NCBI RefSeq assembly: GCF_021532615.1
Contig: NZ_JAKGAQ010000001.1
Span: 558,001-622,000 of the forward strand
DNA: 64,000 nucleotides
DNA from: Octadecabacter dasysiphoniae
GTDB lineage: Bacteria > Pseudomonadota > Alphaproteobacteria > Rhodobacterales > Rhodobacteraceae
Direction of reading: 5' to 3'
Every line of letters begins with the position of its first letter. Position 1 is the first letter of the stretch. Positions 32,536-41,610 of this stretch are shown here, piece by piece. Below the pieces are notes generated by a model. The model ran no database searches. It saw only the letters and a program-made list of their open reading frames with translations, and was not told the origin of the DNA. The position numbers and the translations under genes are program-made.

Positions 32536-33939
32536 ATGGATATGCTGCATGCGAACGGGGGACATATGGCCGACACAGCAGAGATGATCGAAGAAGACGA
32601 AGGCCTGCCCAAGAACCTTGTGGCGATGGTCGTTGATATCGTGAACGCCGATGATATCGCGTCGCTCAACACGGTGCTTAACCCGTTGCACCCCGCCGAC
32701 GTTGCCGACCTTCTGGAACAGTTGAACGAACGTGATCGCGCCGCGCTGTTGGCGTTGTGGAAAGACGGGATGGACGGTGAAATCCTGTCCGAACTTGGCG
32801 ATGATCTGCGCGAAGAAGTCATCGACATTTTGGGCCCGACCGAACTGGCCGATGCTGTGCGGCATCTGGAATCCGATGATGTCGTTGATCTGGTCGAAGA
32901 CCTTGGCGAGGATCAACAAGAACAGGTGTTGGACGCGCTGAACGCCAGTGATCGTTTGGTCGTTGAACAGGCTTTGGCCTATCCCGACGAATCCGCCGGA
33001 CGCCTGATGCAAATGGAAGTCGTGCGCGCGCCGTCCCACTGGACGGTCGGCGAAACGATTGATTATCTGCGCGCGTCCGATGATCTGCCGGAACAGTTTT
33101 ACCACGTGATTTTGGTCGACCCGCGCATGAAACCCGTGGGCTATGTGACGCTGGGCCGCCTTTTGGGCACGCCGCGCCCGATCCATCTGACCGAGCTGAT
33201 GGAAGACAGTTTTCGCACATTCCGCGTCGATCAGGACGAAGAAGACGTGGCCTATGCGTTCAATCAATATCACCTAATTTCCGCGCCTGTGGTCGACGAA
33301 GACGACCGGCTTGTTGGTGTGATCACCATTGATGACGCGATGATCGTGCTGGATGACGAACACGAAGAAGACATTTTGCGCCTTGCGGGTGTGGACGGCG
33401 AATCCAGCCTGACGGACAAGGTCATCGCGACGACCAAGCGTCGTTTTCCATGGCTGGCCGTCAATTTGGTCACCGCGATTTTCGCGTCCCTCGTGATTTC
33501 CATGTTCGAAGACACCATCGCGACCCTTGTGGCGCTCGCTGTGTTGATGCCTATTGTGGCGTCCATGGGCGGCAATGCGGGCACGCAATCTTTGACCGTT
33601 GCGGTGCGTTCGATTGCCACCAAAGATTTGACCAGCGCCAACGTCTGGCGCGTGATCCGCCGCGAAGTGTATGTGGGGCTGATAAACGGAGCGATTTTCG
33701 CGGTCGTGATGGGGATCGTGGGTTGGGTCTGGTTCGGGTCGCCCATGCTTGGCGTTGTGATTGCGATTGCGATGGTGATCAACATGGTGGTCGCGGGGCT
33801 GGCGGGTACCGCAATCCCGGTTGTACTTGAAAAATTCGGAATTGACCCTGCGCTGGCCTCTGGTGCGTTTGTGACAACGGTGACGGATGTTGTAGGCTTT
33901 TTCGCGTTCCTTGGGCTGGCGGCGGTGATGTTGCTGTGA
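32536..33939 (+). CDS. mgtE: MgtE-family magnesium transporter
   Basis: 467 residues. An acidic N domain with repeated PADVADLLEQLNERD and LSELGDDLREEVID blocks, two CBS repeats at about 135-260 (GYVTLGRLLGTPR and YHLISAPVVDEDDRLVGVITIDDAM), a plug helix, then five membrane helices from about 310 (VNLVTAIFASLVISMFEDT, MPIVASMGGNAGTQSLTVAVR). The GGNAGTQ signature is the pore motif of MgtE. Cytoplasmic acid-rich domains bind magnesium and close the channel. The start may be 32536 or 32566 (MADTAEM); both have modest ribosome sites. GTG of the next gene overlaps its stop. Confidence 0.92.
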   Translation: MDMLHANGGHMADTAEMIEEDEGLPKNLVAMVVDIVNADDIASLNTVLNPLHPADVADLLEQLNERDRAALLALWKDGMDGEILSELGDDLREEVIDILGPTELADAVRHLESDDVVDLVEDLGEDQQEQVLDALNASDRLVVEQALAYPDESAGRLMQMEVVRAPSHWTVGETIDYLRASDDLPEQFYHVILVDPRMKPVGYVTLGRLLGTPRPIHLTELMEDSFRTFRVDQDEEDVAYAFNQYHLISAPVVDEDDRLVGVITIDDAMIVLDDEHEEDILRLAGVDGESSLTDKVIATTKRRFPWLAVNLVTAIFASLVISMFEDTIATLVALAVLMPIVASMGGNAGTQSLTVAVRSIATKDLTSANVWRVIRREVYVGLINGAIFAVVMGIVGWVWFGSPMLGVVIAIAMVINMVVAGLAGTAIPVVLEKFGIDPALASGAFVTTVTDVVGFFAFLGLAAVMLL

Positions 33940-34490
33940 CGCTTCAGGATCGCAAAGACGCCGCGCGCAAAGCCGCCTTTGCGGCCCGCAAAACCGCCCA
34001 TGAATTCGGGCAGGGCCATGCGGGCCATCTGTCATCGGTATTGGCGGGCTATCGCGGCGTGCCCCTTGCCGGATACGCGCAGATGCGCACTGAAATTGAT
34101 CCCACCGCCGCCATGGAAGAAGCAAGTGCGCATGGCCTCGTTTGCCTGCCTGTGATTAAGGCTGCGGGCCAGCCGCTGAAGTTTCGCGCATGGACGCCGG
34201 ACTGTGACATGATCGAAGGTGCCTTTGGTGCCAAAATTCCCGCAACGGGGGATTGGGTGACCCCCGAAATCCTGATTGTGCCGCTGGTCGCATTTTCGCG
34301 CGCAGGTGGGCGGTTGGGGTATGGCGGCGGGTTTTATGACCGCACGCTTGAAGGATTGCGCGCGCGCAATCCGACCCTTGCCATCGGGTTTGCCTATGCC
34401 GCGCAAGAACTGCCTGACCTGCCGCTGGAGCCTACGGATCAACCCCTTGATTTGATCGTCACGGAAAACGGGATCATCGAACCGCACTAA
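33936..34490 (+). CDS. 5-formyltetrahydrofolate cyclo-ligase
   Basis: 184 residues. It uses a GTG start at 33936-33938 that overlaps the mgtE stop. The nucleotide and folate motif LGYGGGFYDRTLEGLRAR (the GYGGGYYDR signature) is intact, with the N-terminal basic helix QDRKDAARKAAFAARKTAHEF. The enzyme converts 5-formyl-THF to 5,10-methenyl-THF with ATP. In many proteobacteria its gene is linked to 6S RNA, but I find no 6S RNA at this locus. The gene is followed by a metallophosphoesterase gene 39 bp on. Confidence 0.92.
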   Translation: MTLQDRKDAARKAAFAARKTAHEFGQGHAGHLSSVLAGYRGVPLAGYAQMRTEIDPTAAMEEASAHGLVCLPVIKAAGQPLKFRAWTPDCDMIEGAFGAKIPATGDWVTPEILIVPLVAFSRAGGRLGYGGGFYDRTLEGLRARNPTLAIGFAYAAQELPDLPLEPTDQPLDLIVTENGIIEPH

Positions 34491-34529
34491 GCCCTTGCCC
34501 TTGGCCCGCGCGCTTGGAATACCCATTCC

Positions 34530-35345
34530 ATGAAAATCATGTTTCTTGGCGACGTCATGGGCCGCGCAGGCCGCACTGCAATCATCGAACGGCTGGGCAA
34601 GCTGCGCGAGGAGTGGAAGCTCGATTTTGTCGTGGTGAACGGGGAAAATGCGTCAAATGGGGCGGGGCTGACCGCGACCCACGCCAAGGCGCTGCTGGAT
34701 GCGGGTGCGGATGTGCTGACCCTTGGCGATCATGCGTTCGATCAAAAGGACATGATGCAATATTGTGAAACCGATCCGCGCATTATTCGCCCGCTGAACT
34801 ATTCCAAGGCCGCGCCGGGCAAGGGTGCGCGCGTGTTCGAAGCATCGCGCGGTCGTAAGGTGCTGGTCGCCCAAGTGCTGGGTCAGGTGTTCATGAAACG
34901 CGCCTTTGACGACCCGTTCAGCGCGGTGGAAAGCGTGCTGAAGGCGCATCCGATGGGCGGCAACGTGCAGGCCAGCCTGATTGACATCCATTGCGAAGCG
35001 ACATCCGAAAAAATGGCTATGGGGCATTTCTGCGATGGCCGCGCGTCTATTGTGGTTGGCACGCATACCCATGTTCCAACGTCAGACACGATGATCTTGC
35101 CCGGTGGCACTGCGTTTCAATCCGACGCGGGCATGTGCGGCGATTACAATTCGGTCATCGGGATGGACAAGGCCGAACCGCTGCGCCGTTTTATCACGGG
35201 CATGCCCAAATCGCGGTTTGAACCCGCCAAAGGCGAAGCGACGTTGTCTGGCATCTACGTGGAAACCGACGATCGCACAGGCAAAGCCACCCGCGTTGAG
35301 GCCGTGCGCCAAGGCGGGCGGTTAAGCCAGCAAGGCCCGCAATGA
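34530..35345 (+). CDS. YmdB-family metallophosphoesterase (TIGR00282)
   Basis: 271 residues. The calcineurin-like metal site is complete: FLGDVMGRAGRTA, VVNGENASNGAGL, LGDHAFDQKDMMQ and the histidines of DIHCEATSEKMAMGHFCDGR and GTHTHVPTSD. Bacillus YmdB is a cyclic-nucleotide phosphodiesterase (2',3'-cAMP) that influences motility and biofilm. Here the gene lies with general metabolic genes and overlaps the DMT transporter gene by 4 bp. The true substrate in this lineage is unproven. Confidence 0.92.
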   Translation: MKIMFLGDVMGRAGRTAIIERLGKLREEWKLDFVVVNGENASNGAGLTATHAKALLDAGADVLTLGDHAFDQKDMMQYCETDPRIIRPLNYSKAAPGKGARVFEASRGRKVLVAQVLGQVFMKRAFDDPFSAVESVLKAHPMGGNVQASLIDIHCEATSEKMAMGHFCDGRASIVVGTHTHVPTSDTMILPGGTAFQSDAGMCGDYNSVIGMDKAEPLRRFITGMPKSRFEPAKGEATLSGIYVETDDRTGKATRVEAVRQGGRLSQQGPQ

Positions 35346-36271
35346 ACGACGGCCTAAGCCGCCACGCTGCACTGCCCTGGATCGCTCTGGTCACATTTGG
35401 CGTCGTCTGGGGGATGATGCAACCGATCAGCAAGATCGCCGTGAATGGCGGGTTCGAACCGTTCGGGATGATGGTCTGGCAAGGCGCGATTTCGCTGGGT
35501 CTCGCCGGGGCGTTGGCCGCGCGCAAAGGTTTGCCGAAAGGGCGGGCGCAATGGCAGTTTTGCGGGCAGGTCGCGGTCTTGGGCAACCTGATCCCGCATT
35601 TTGCGACCTTTACGGCGGTGTCCCATCTTCCGGCGGGTCTAATGGCGATCATCCTTGCGCTGGTGCCGATCCTTGCGTTGACAATCGCCGGCCTGATCGG
35701 CCGTGAGGCGTTGACACCGCGCCGCGTCGGGGGCGTGACCTTGGGCCTGTTGGCCATGGCAATTATCATCCTGACACGCACCCAAACAGAAACAAGCGGC
35801 GCCGACTGGCCCGTCTGGGCAGTGGGCGTCGCGGCACTGGCGCCGTTGTGTTATGCAATCAATTCTACCCTTACGGCGGCGCGCGGCATGGCGGGCATGC
35901 ACCCGCTTCAGGCTTTTGCGGGCGCATCGGCGATCTTTTTGCCTGTGTCGATCATCATGGCGCTGATCACGGGCCAACTGAGGGGGCTTTCCTTTGATAT
36001 CCCCAGCTTTTCGGTTGTGGCTGTATCCACAAGCCACACGTTGGTTTATGCGGGGTATCTGTGGTTGTTGGGGCGGTCGGGCGCAGTGTTTGCCAGCCAA
36101 ACGGCCTATCTGGTCACCGGATTTGGCGTGATCTGGTCGATGGTTTTGTTGGGTGAAAGATATTCATCATGGGTTTGGGCCGCACTTGTTTTGATGTTGA
36201 TTGGTTTGACCTTGGTGCGCCCGTCGCAGACATCCCTTGCGCACACCGACCCGTCGCGCGACACTGCATAA
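35342..36271 (+). CDS. DMT-family (EamA) transporter
   Basis: 309 residues and ten hydrophobic helices in two EamA repeats (about 14-140 and 155-295). Repeats begin WIALVTFGVVWGMMQPISK and WAVGVAALAPLCYAINSTL. EamA proteins export amino acids or other metabolites. No specificity motif is visible. It overlaps the YmdB-like gene (ATGA) and is 21 bp before a GTG-start permease gene, so it is likely part of a short operon. Confidence 0.88.
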   Translation: MNDGLSRHAALPWIALVTFGVVWGMMQPISKIAVNGGFEPFGMMVWQGAISLGLAGALAARKGLPKGRAQWQFCGQVAVLGNLIPHFATFTAVSHLPAGLMAIILALVPILALTIAGLIGREALTPRRVGGVTLGLLAMAIIILTRTQTETSGADWPVWAVGVAALAPLCYAINSTLTAARGMAGMHPLQAFAGASAIFLPVSIIMALITGQLRGLSFDIPSFSVVAVSTSHTLVYAGYLWLLGRSGAVFASQTAYLVTGFGVIWSMVLLGERYSSWVWAALVLMLIGLTLVRPSQTSLAHTDPSRDTA

Positions 36272-36292
36272 ACCTAAACGGCGAGGCACACC

Positions 36293-38074
36293 GTGGTTGA
36301 GATTTTCGACATATCCCAAACGGGCCAAGCGGTCCTGACGCTGACGGTTGTCGCGATCATGTTTGTGTTGTTCTTGCGCGAAACATATCCCACCGAGGTC
36401 GTGGCCCTGACGGGTGTGTCGCTTCTGTTGGCCAGCGGTGTTTTGCCCTATGATCAGGCGCTTTCGGTGCTGTCCAACCCGGCACCTTGGACGATTGCGG
36501 CAATGTTTATTGTCATGGGGGCCTTGGTGCGCACGGGGTCGCTGGATGCGCTGACGGCACTGGCTGAACGCAATGCAAAGGACCGCCCCATGGTGTCACT
36601 GGCGGCTTTGATGGCGTTTGTTGTGTTCGCGTCCGCGATTGTGTCAAACACGCCTGTTGTCGTCGTGATGATCCCGATCTTTGTGCAATTGGCCAAGACC
36701 ATGGGGTTGTCGGCGTCAAAACTGCTGATCCCACTGTCTTACGGCGCGATCTTGGGCGGCACGCTGACGTTGATTGGTACGTCTACGAACCTGTTGGTGG
36801 ATGGTGTGGCCCGCGCCGAGGGGTTGGAACCGTTCACGATTTTTGAGGTCACACCGCTGGGCATCGTGCTGGTCATCTGGGGGATGATCTATCTAGGTGT
36901 GATTGCGCCACGCCTTTTGCCGGACCGCGACAGCATGGCGAACCTGTTGTCGGATCGCAGCAAAATGCGGTTCTTCACCGAGGCCGTGATCCCCCCTGAC
37001 AGCAACCTGATCGGGCGCGAAGTGACGGGTGTGCAATTGTTCAAACGCGAAGGCGTGCGGTTGGTGGATGTGGTGCGCGGCGACCAATCGTTGCGCCGCA
37101 ATCTGCAAGGCGTCGAACTGGCCGTGGGGGACCGCGTGGTGTTGCGCACGGCGATGACAGAATTGCTTTCGTTGCAAGCCACCAAAGACCTGCGCCGCGT
37201 GGATCAGGTTTCGGCCGTTGAATCCCAAACGGTCGAGGTTTTGATCACGCCGGGCTGTAAAATGATTGGCCGTACCCTGGGCGCGCTGCGCTTGCGTCGC
37301 CGTTTTGCGGTTTATGTTTTGGCTGTGCATCGGCGCAACCAGAACATCGGGCGGCAATTGGATGAACTGGTGGTTCGTGTTGGCGATACCTTGCTGCTAG
37401 AAGGATCGAGCGAGGACATTCAGCGCCTTGCGACGGAGATGGATTTGGTCGATGTGTCCCACCCGTCCGCGCGGGCGTATCGGCGCGCGCAGGCCCCCAT
37501 TGCGCTGGCCGCTTTGGTGATGATCGTCGGGCTGGCGGCCTTTGGTGTCGCGCCTATTTTCCTGCTGAGCATTCTGGCCGTTGCCATTGTTCTGATCACC
37601 CGCTGCATTGATGCGGATGAGGCGTTCAGTTTCGTAGATGGACGGCTGTTGACGCTGATCTTTTCAATGTTGGCCATTGGGGCCGCGTTGCAGGCATCCG
37701 GGGCGGTATCTTTGATTGTCGAAGGGGTCGCGCCCGCGCTTGGGATGTTGCCGCCGTTCCTGATCATCTGGGCGGTTTATCTGTTGACCAGCGTGTTGAC
37801 CGAAATGGTCAGCAACAACGCCGTTGCGGTGGTGGTGACGCCCATTGCCATCGGATTGGCGATTGAACTGGGCTATGATCCGCGCCCCTTGGTTGTCGCC
37901 GTGATGGTCGCCGCATCGGCCAGTTTCGCAACGCCCATCGGATACCAGACGAACACGTTGGTATATGGCCCCGGCGGTTACAAATTCAGCGATTTCCTGA
38001 AGGTAGGCGTGCCTTTGAACCTGAGCATCGGCATCTTGGCGTCCGCCGTGATCCCCTACATCTGGCCGCTGTAA
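36293..38074 (+). CDS. SLC13-family permease with two TrkA-C domains
   Basis: 593 residues from GTG 36293. An N-terminal membrane half (helices from about residue 10 to 190, with SNTPVVVVMIPIFVQLAKTMG, the NT-P-like Na-binding motif) precedes two RCK_C/TrkA-C domains at about 210-290 and 300-380 (NLIGREVTGVQL, KMIGRTLGALRL). A second membrane half follows (about 400-593), with TSVLTEMVSNNAVAVVVTPIA and a matching SASFATPIGYQTNTLVYGPGGY. This is the YbaL/ArsB-like IT-superfamily layout, used for anions such as sulfate or dicarboxylates. The domains could gate it by nucleotides. A similar gene lies at 38839-40617. Confidence 0.88.
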   Translation: MVEIFDISQTGQAVLTLTVVAIMFVLFLRETYPTEVVALTGVSLLLASGVLPYDQALSVLSNPAPWTIAAMFIVMGALVRTGSLDALTALAERNAKDRPMVSLAALMAFVVFASAIVSNTPVVVVMIPIFVQLAKTMGLSASKLLIPLSYGAILGGTLTLIGTSTNLLVDGVARAEGLEPFTIFEVTPLGIVLVIWGMIYLGVIAPRLLPDRDSMANLLSDRSKMRFFTEAVIPPDSNLIGREVTGVQLFKREGVRLVDVVRGDQSLRRNLQGVELAVGDRVVLRTAMTELLSLQATKDLRRVDQVSAVESQTVEVLITPGCKMIGRTLGALRLRRRFAVYVLAVHRRNQNIGRQLDELVVRVGDTLLLEGSSEDIQRLATEMDLVDVSHPSARAYRRAQAPIALAALVMIVGLAAFGVAPIFLLSILAVAIVLITRCIDADEAFSFVDGRLLTLIFSMLAIGAALQASGAVSLIVEGVAPALGMLPPFLIIWAVYLLTSVLTEMVSNNAVAVVVTPIAIGLAIELGYDPRPLVVAVMVAASASFATPIGYQTNTLVYGPGGYKFSDFLKVGVPLNLSIGILASAVIPYIWPL

Positions 38075-38796
38075 CGCGCGACGAAATTGCGCAGGATGCG
38101 CGGGGCGTGGGACACGTCGGCGGCGTTGACCATGGCTGTCAGCGCGTCGGCATCTTCGGGCGGAAAATACCCTTTGTCTTTGTAAATACGGATGCGGGTC
38201 GCGAAACCGTTTGCGTCTGCTTCCGGATGGAACTGCGTGGCGTAGACATTTGATTTGTAACGTATCATCTGGAACGGGCAGGCGTCGCCTGACAGGAGAT
38301 GCTTGGTATCTTGCGGTAGGTTCTGGACCGCTTCTTTGTGGCCAACGAAGGCGTCAAATTGGGCAGGTAATCCTGTCAGGACCGGATCGATGGCTCCGTC
38401 AGGCGTCATGGTGCAGGTCGCCGCGCTGACCGCTTCGCCGTAGCGCGCTTTGGACACATCGGCACCCAGATGGTGCGCAAGAATACCGATGCCATAACAG
38501 CACCCCATGAACGGCAGGTCGTTGTCTGTGATCTGGGGCATGAGGGACAGGCACGCGGCCTCTGCGCGGGCATCAATCGGTGTTTTATCTGCGGGGGCGT
38601 CGGACACGCAACCGGGGCCGCCGCCGACGATTGTTCCTGCATAACGGGCCAGGTCCAGATCGGGTAAGGGATCACGGTCAAGGCGGATGCGATGGGTGTT
38701 CGCCGGGGCAAGTTCACCGGTGCGCAGGATGGCGGCGTATTCATCATCGCTCGCCTCGTCTTCGGGGCGCAATTGCAGGATCAGAAAGGGTTTCAA
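38056..38796 (-). CDS. class-I glutamine amidotransferase-like protein
   Basis: 246 residues. A GATase1 fold with the nucleophile context LPFMGCCYGIGILAHHLGAD (Cys in GCCYG) and His-Glu of the triad in QFHPEADAN. The oxyanion and Gly-rich GPGCVSDAPADK segment resembles GuaA-type amidotransferases, but there is no synthetase domain, so it is likely a free-standing amidohydrolase or a subunit. It sits between two SLC13-type permeases on opposite strands; its end overlaps the first by 19 bp, so the genes are convergent and tightly packed. Substrate unknown. Confidence 0.85.
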   Translation of the reverse strand: MKPFLILQLRPEDEASDDEYAAILRTGELAPANTHRIRLDRDPLPDLDLARYAGTIVGGGPGCVSDAPADKTPIDARAEAACLSLMPQITDNDLPFMGCCYGIGILAHHLGADVSKARYGEAVSAATCTMTPDGAIDPVLTGLPAQFDAFVGHKEAVQNLPQDTKHLLSGDACPFQMIRYKSNVYATQFHPEADANGFATRIRIYKDKGYFPPEDADALTAMVNAADVSHAPRILRNFVARYSGQM

Positions 38797-38838
38797 CGTC
38801 AGGGAGCCTCCGGCGGGAGTTTGTAGGCCTAGATGAAG

Positions 38839-40617
38839 TTACAAGGGCCAGAACACGAGGATCGAGGGGATCGACACGGCCACGACAAGTATTTCCAGCG
38901 GCAGGCCCATGCGCCAGTAATCCCCGAAAGAATATCCGCCAGGGCCAAGGATCAGCGTGTTGTTTTTATGGCCAATCGGCGTGAGGAACGCGCTTGAGGC
39001 GGCGACGGCGACGGCCATTAAAAACGGGTCCGGTGACACGTTCAGCGACTGCGCCATCTGGATGCCAACGGGGGCGACGACGATGGTGGTGGCGGTGTTG
39101 TTCAGGACGTCAGACAAGGTCATCGTGACGATCATCAGAACCGTCAGAATGATCCATGGCGCGAGCCCTGCGGTGAGATCCACGAGTGCGCCTGCAATCA
39201 GTTCCGTGCCTCCGGATGTTTCAAGCGCGGCACCCAGCGGGATCATCGAGCCGAGCAGGACAACGACGGGCCATTCGATGTGTGTGTAGAGTTCGGACAG
39301 GGGCACGATTTTTGCCAGCACATAGGCGACAACCACAAGACCCAAAGCAATCGGCAGATAGATCAAACCGAACGACGCTAGCGCAACCGCACCGGCGAAC
39401 AATCCGATGGCCAGCCAGACTTTGGAATTGGCCGTGACAGACACGCCGCGATCCGCCAGCGGCAGACAGCCCAGCCATTCCGTGACGTCGTTCGCGGTAT
39501 CACTTGGCGTCAGCAAGAGCAGGAGGTCACCCGTCTGGATCACCGTTTTGCGCATTTGCGTTTTGACCTGTCTGCCCTTGCGCGACAGGCCCATCAGCAC
39601 CGTGCGTTGGCGCCATGCAAGCCCGATGCTGGATGCGGTTTTGCCGGTGATCCGCGATGTTTCTGTCGCGATGACTTCGATTTTGGTTAGTCCGTCGGCG
39701 GCTGTGGACAACACTTTTTCGCGCTTTGCGTCCGAAAAATCGAGCGACAGGGCGGCGCGGAATTCATCCAGTGCTTCGGGGGCGGCTTCGATGACAAGAA
39801 TGTCTTTGGCTTTGATCACGCGGTCCTGGCTGGTGCCGTATAGGCGTTTGCCATCCCGGATCAAACCGATGATGGAAACGTCATTCTTTTCAGCGGCTTC
39901 ATAGAGTTCGGACACACGTTTATCGATGTGTTTGCTGCCGTCCGGCACGGTCAGTTCAGCGAGGTAATCGGTATAGCTTTCGAGGGTTTCGCCGCCTTGT
40001 TTTCCGCTGCGTTCGGGGATCAGGCGCCAACCGATCAGGGCCACAAAGATGAGGCCTGCGATGGCTGTGATGCCGCCCACGGGTGCGAAATCAAACATCT
40101 TGAACGGCTCACCCAATGTTTCTTCGCGGATAGAGGCGATAATGATATTCGGGGGCGTGCCGATGAGGGTGACCATGCCGCCGAGGATCGTCGCAAAGCT
40201 CAGCGGCATAAGGCTGAGGCCGGGATCGCGGCCTGCTTTGCGCGCAGTTTGGATGTCCACGGGCATGAGCAGCGCGAGGGCGGCGACGTTGTTCATGAAC
40301 GCCGACAAAACCCCGCCGATCGCGCCCATGATGGCGATATGCGCGCCAAGTTTTCGCGATGCATCCACAAGCGTTCGTGTGATGAGATATACCGCCCCCG
40401 AGCGCACCAATCCAGCAGATACCACCAACACCAAAGCCACGATGATCGTCGCCGGATGCCCGAAGCCAGAGAACGCGTCTTTGGTTGGCACCACGCCGAG
40501 GACCACGCCGATCATTAGCGCGGTGAAGGCCACGATATCGTAGCGGAATTTGCCCCACAGCAGCATGCCGAACACGGAACCGAACAGGGTGAAGAGGATG
40601 ATTTGATCTGTTGTCAT
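38839..40617 (-). CDS. SLC13-family permease with TrkA-C domains (second copy)
   Basis: 592 residues from ATG at 40615-40617; an in-frame extension upstream to 40749 has no family match. The N-terminal helices contain MPVDIQTARKAGRDPGLSL and ILGGMVTLIGTPPNIIIASI, the TxxPN-like substrate motif. Two TrkA-C domains lie at about 200-285 and 300-375, and the second half has DVLNNTATTIVVAPVGIQ and SSAFLTPIGHKNNTLILGPGGY. It shares layout with the 36293-38074 permease but differs in detail, so the two are diverged paralogues rather than a recent copy. It probably transports an inorganic or organic anion. Confidence 0.88.
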   Translation of the reverse strand: MTTDQIILFTLFGSVFGMLLWGKFRYDIVAFTALMIGVVLGVVPTKDAFSGFGHPATIIVALVLVVSAGLVRSGAVYLITRTLVDASRKLGAHIAIMGAIGGVLSAFMNNVAALALLMPVDIQTARKAGRDPGLSLMPLSFATILGGMVTLIGTPPNIIIASIREETLGEPFKMFDFAPVGGITAIAGLIFVALIGWRLIPERSGKQGGETLESYTDYLAELTVPDGSKHIDKRVSELYEAAEKNDVSIIGLIRDGKRLYGTSQDRVIKAKDILVIEAAPEALDEFRAALSLDFSDAKREKVLSTAADGLTKIEVIATETSRITGKTASSIGLAWRQRTVLMGLSRKGRQVKTQMRKTVIQTGDLLLLLTPSDTANDVTEWLGCLPLADRGVSVTANSKVWLAIGLFAGAVALASFGLIYLPIALGLVVVAYVLAKIVPLSELYTHIEWPVVVLLGSMIPLGAALETSGGTELIAGALVDLTAGLAPWIILTVLMIVTMTLSDVLNNTATTIVVAPVGIQMAQSLNVSPDPFLMAVAVAASSAFLTPIGHKNNTLILGPGGYSFGDYWRMGLPLEILVVAVSIPSILVFWPL

Positions 40618-40655
40618 TCCGCCTGTGTAACGTTGTTTTGGGCGGTATGGAAAGC

Positions 40656-40688
40656 GTATGGGTCTGGTATGGGTCTGGTATGGGCGTG
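40656..40688. repeat. three 11-bp direct repeats upstream of yebC
   Basis: GTATGGGTCTG occurs at 40656-40666 and 40667-40677 exactly, and GTATGGGCGTG at 40678-40688. A spacing of about one DNA turn would suit a repeated protein-binding site between the divergent permease and yebC genes. The spacer also has TTTAATTTAACGGGAGAG, a clear ribosome site for yebC. Confidence 0.5.
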
Positions 40689-40775
40689 ATACGGTATTGC
40701 ATGGGATTGCAGCCCCGCGCCTGCGTGCCCTATAGAGGGCGGCAACCACAGATTTAATTTAACGGGAGAGCCCTC

Positions 40776-41531
40776 ATGGCCGGCCACTCAAAATGGGCAA
40801 ACATCCAGCACCGCAAAGGGCGTCAGGACAAAATCCGCGGCAAATTGTTTTCCAAGCTGTCCAAGGAAATCACGATTGCTGCCAAGATGGGTGATCCTGA
40901 CGTGGACAATAATCCGCGTTTGCGCATGGCCGTCAAAGAGGCGAAGTCGCTTTCGATGCCCAAGGACAACATCGACCGCGCCATCAAAAAGGCGATTGGT
41001 GGGGACGCAGAAAACTACGATGAGATCCGCTATGAGGGCTATGGCCCCGGGGGTGTCGCTGTGATCGTTGAGGCGATGACCGACAACAAGAACCGCACGG
41101 CATCCACGGTGCGATCTACGTTTTCCAAATCCGGTGGCAATTTAGGCGAAACCGGCAGCGTTGGTTTCATGTTCGACCGTAAAGGCGAGGTGGTTTACCC
41201 TGCGTCCGTGGGCGATGTTGATACCGTGATGATGGCCGCGATCGAGGCAGGTGCGGAAGATGTGCAAAGCGATGATGAAAACCATGTCATCCTGTGCGCG
41301 GATACCGATCTGAACGATGTGTCCACGGCGCTTGAGGCGGAGCTGGGCGAATCCGAATCCACCAAACTGATCTGGCAGCCCAACATCCAGTCCGAGCTGG
41401 ACCTTGAAGGTGTTGAAAAGCTGATGCGCCTGGTTGAGGCGCTTGAGGATGATGATGACATCCAGAAAGTCACAACCAACATGGACGCGCCTGATGAGGT
41501 TATGCAGGCCTATGCTGAGGGCGATGGGTGA
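40776..41531 (+). CDS. YebC/PmpR-family protein (TACO1 family)
   Basis: 251 residues, the standard length. It begins [18 protein letters not shown] and has [39 protein letters not shown], and the acid-rich segment [14 protein letters not shown]. YebC was long called a transcriptional regulator; recent work on the family shows it helps ribosomes translate proline stretches. No operon partner is evident here, because the upstream spacer separates it from a divergent gene. The gene ends before an intergenic AT-rich motif at 41582. Confidence 0.94.
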   Translation: MAGHSKWANIQHRKGRQDKIRGKLFSKLSKEITIAAKMGDPDVDNNPRLRMAVKEAKSLSMPKDNIDRAIKKAIGGDAENYDEIRYEGYGPGGVAVIVEAMTDNKNRTASTVRSTFSKSGGNLGETGSVGFMFDRKGEVVYPASVGDVDTVMMAAIEAGAEDVQSDDENHVILCADTDLNDVSTALEAELGESESTKLIWQPNIQSELDLEGVEKLMRLVEALEDDDDIQKVTTNMDAPDEVMQAYAEGDG

Positions 41532-41581
41532 TTTCGCGCGCCCTTCGTGCTGTGCGGTAGGCGGTAACCGTGGTGCTTTGG

Positions 41582-41599
41582 ATATTTAAGAACCAAAGA
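41582..41599 (+). other. ATATTT-GAACCAAAGA extragenic motif (second copy)
   Basis: ATATTTAAGAACCAAAGA matches ATATTTGGGAACCAAAGA at 29257-29274 at 16 of 18 positions. It sits in the 79-bp gap between yebC and the LysE gene. The match in both sequence and intergenic position suggests a dispersed element or a shared regulatory or RNA-processing signal rather than chance. Confidence 0.5.
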
Positions 41600-41610
41600 A
41601 ACGGGGCGCG

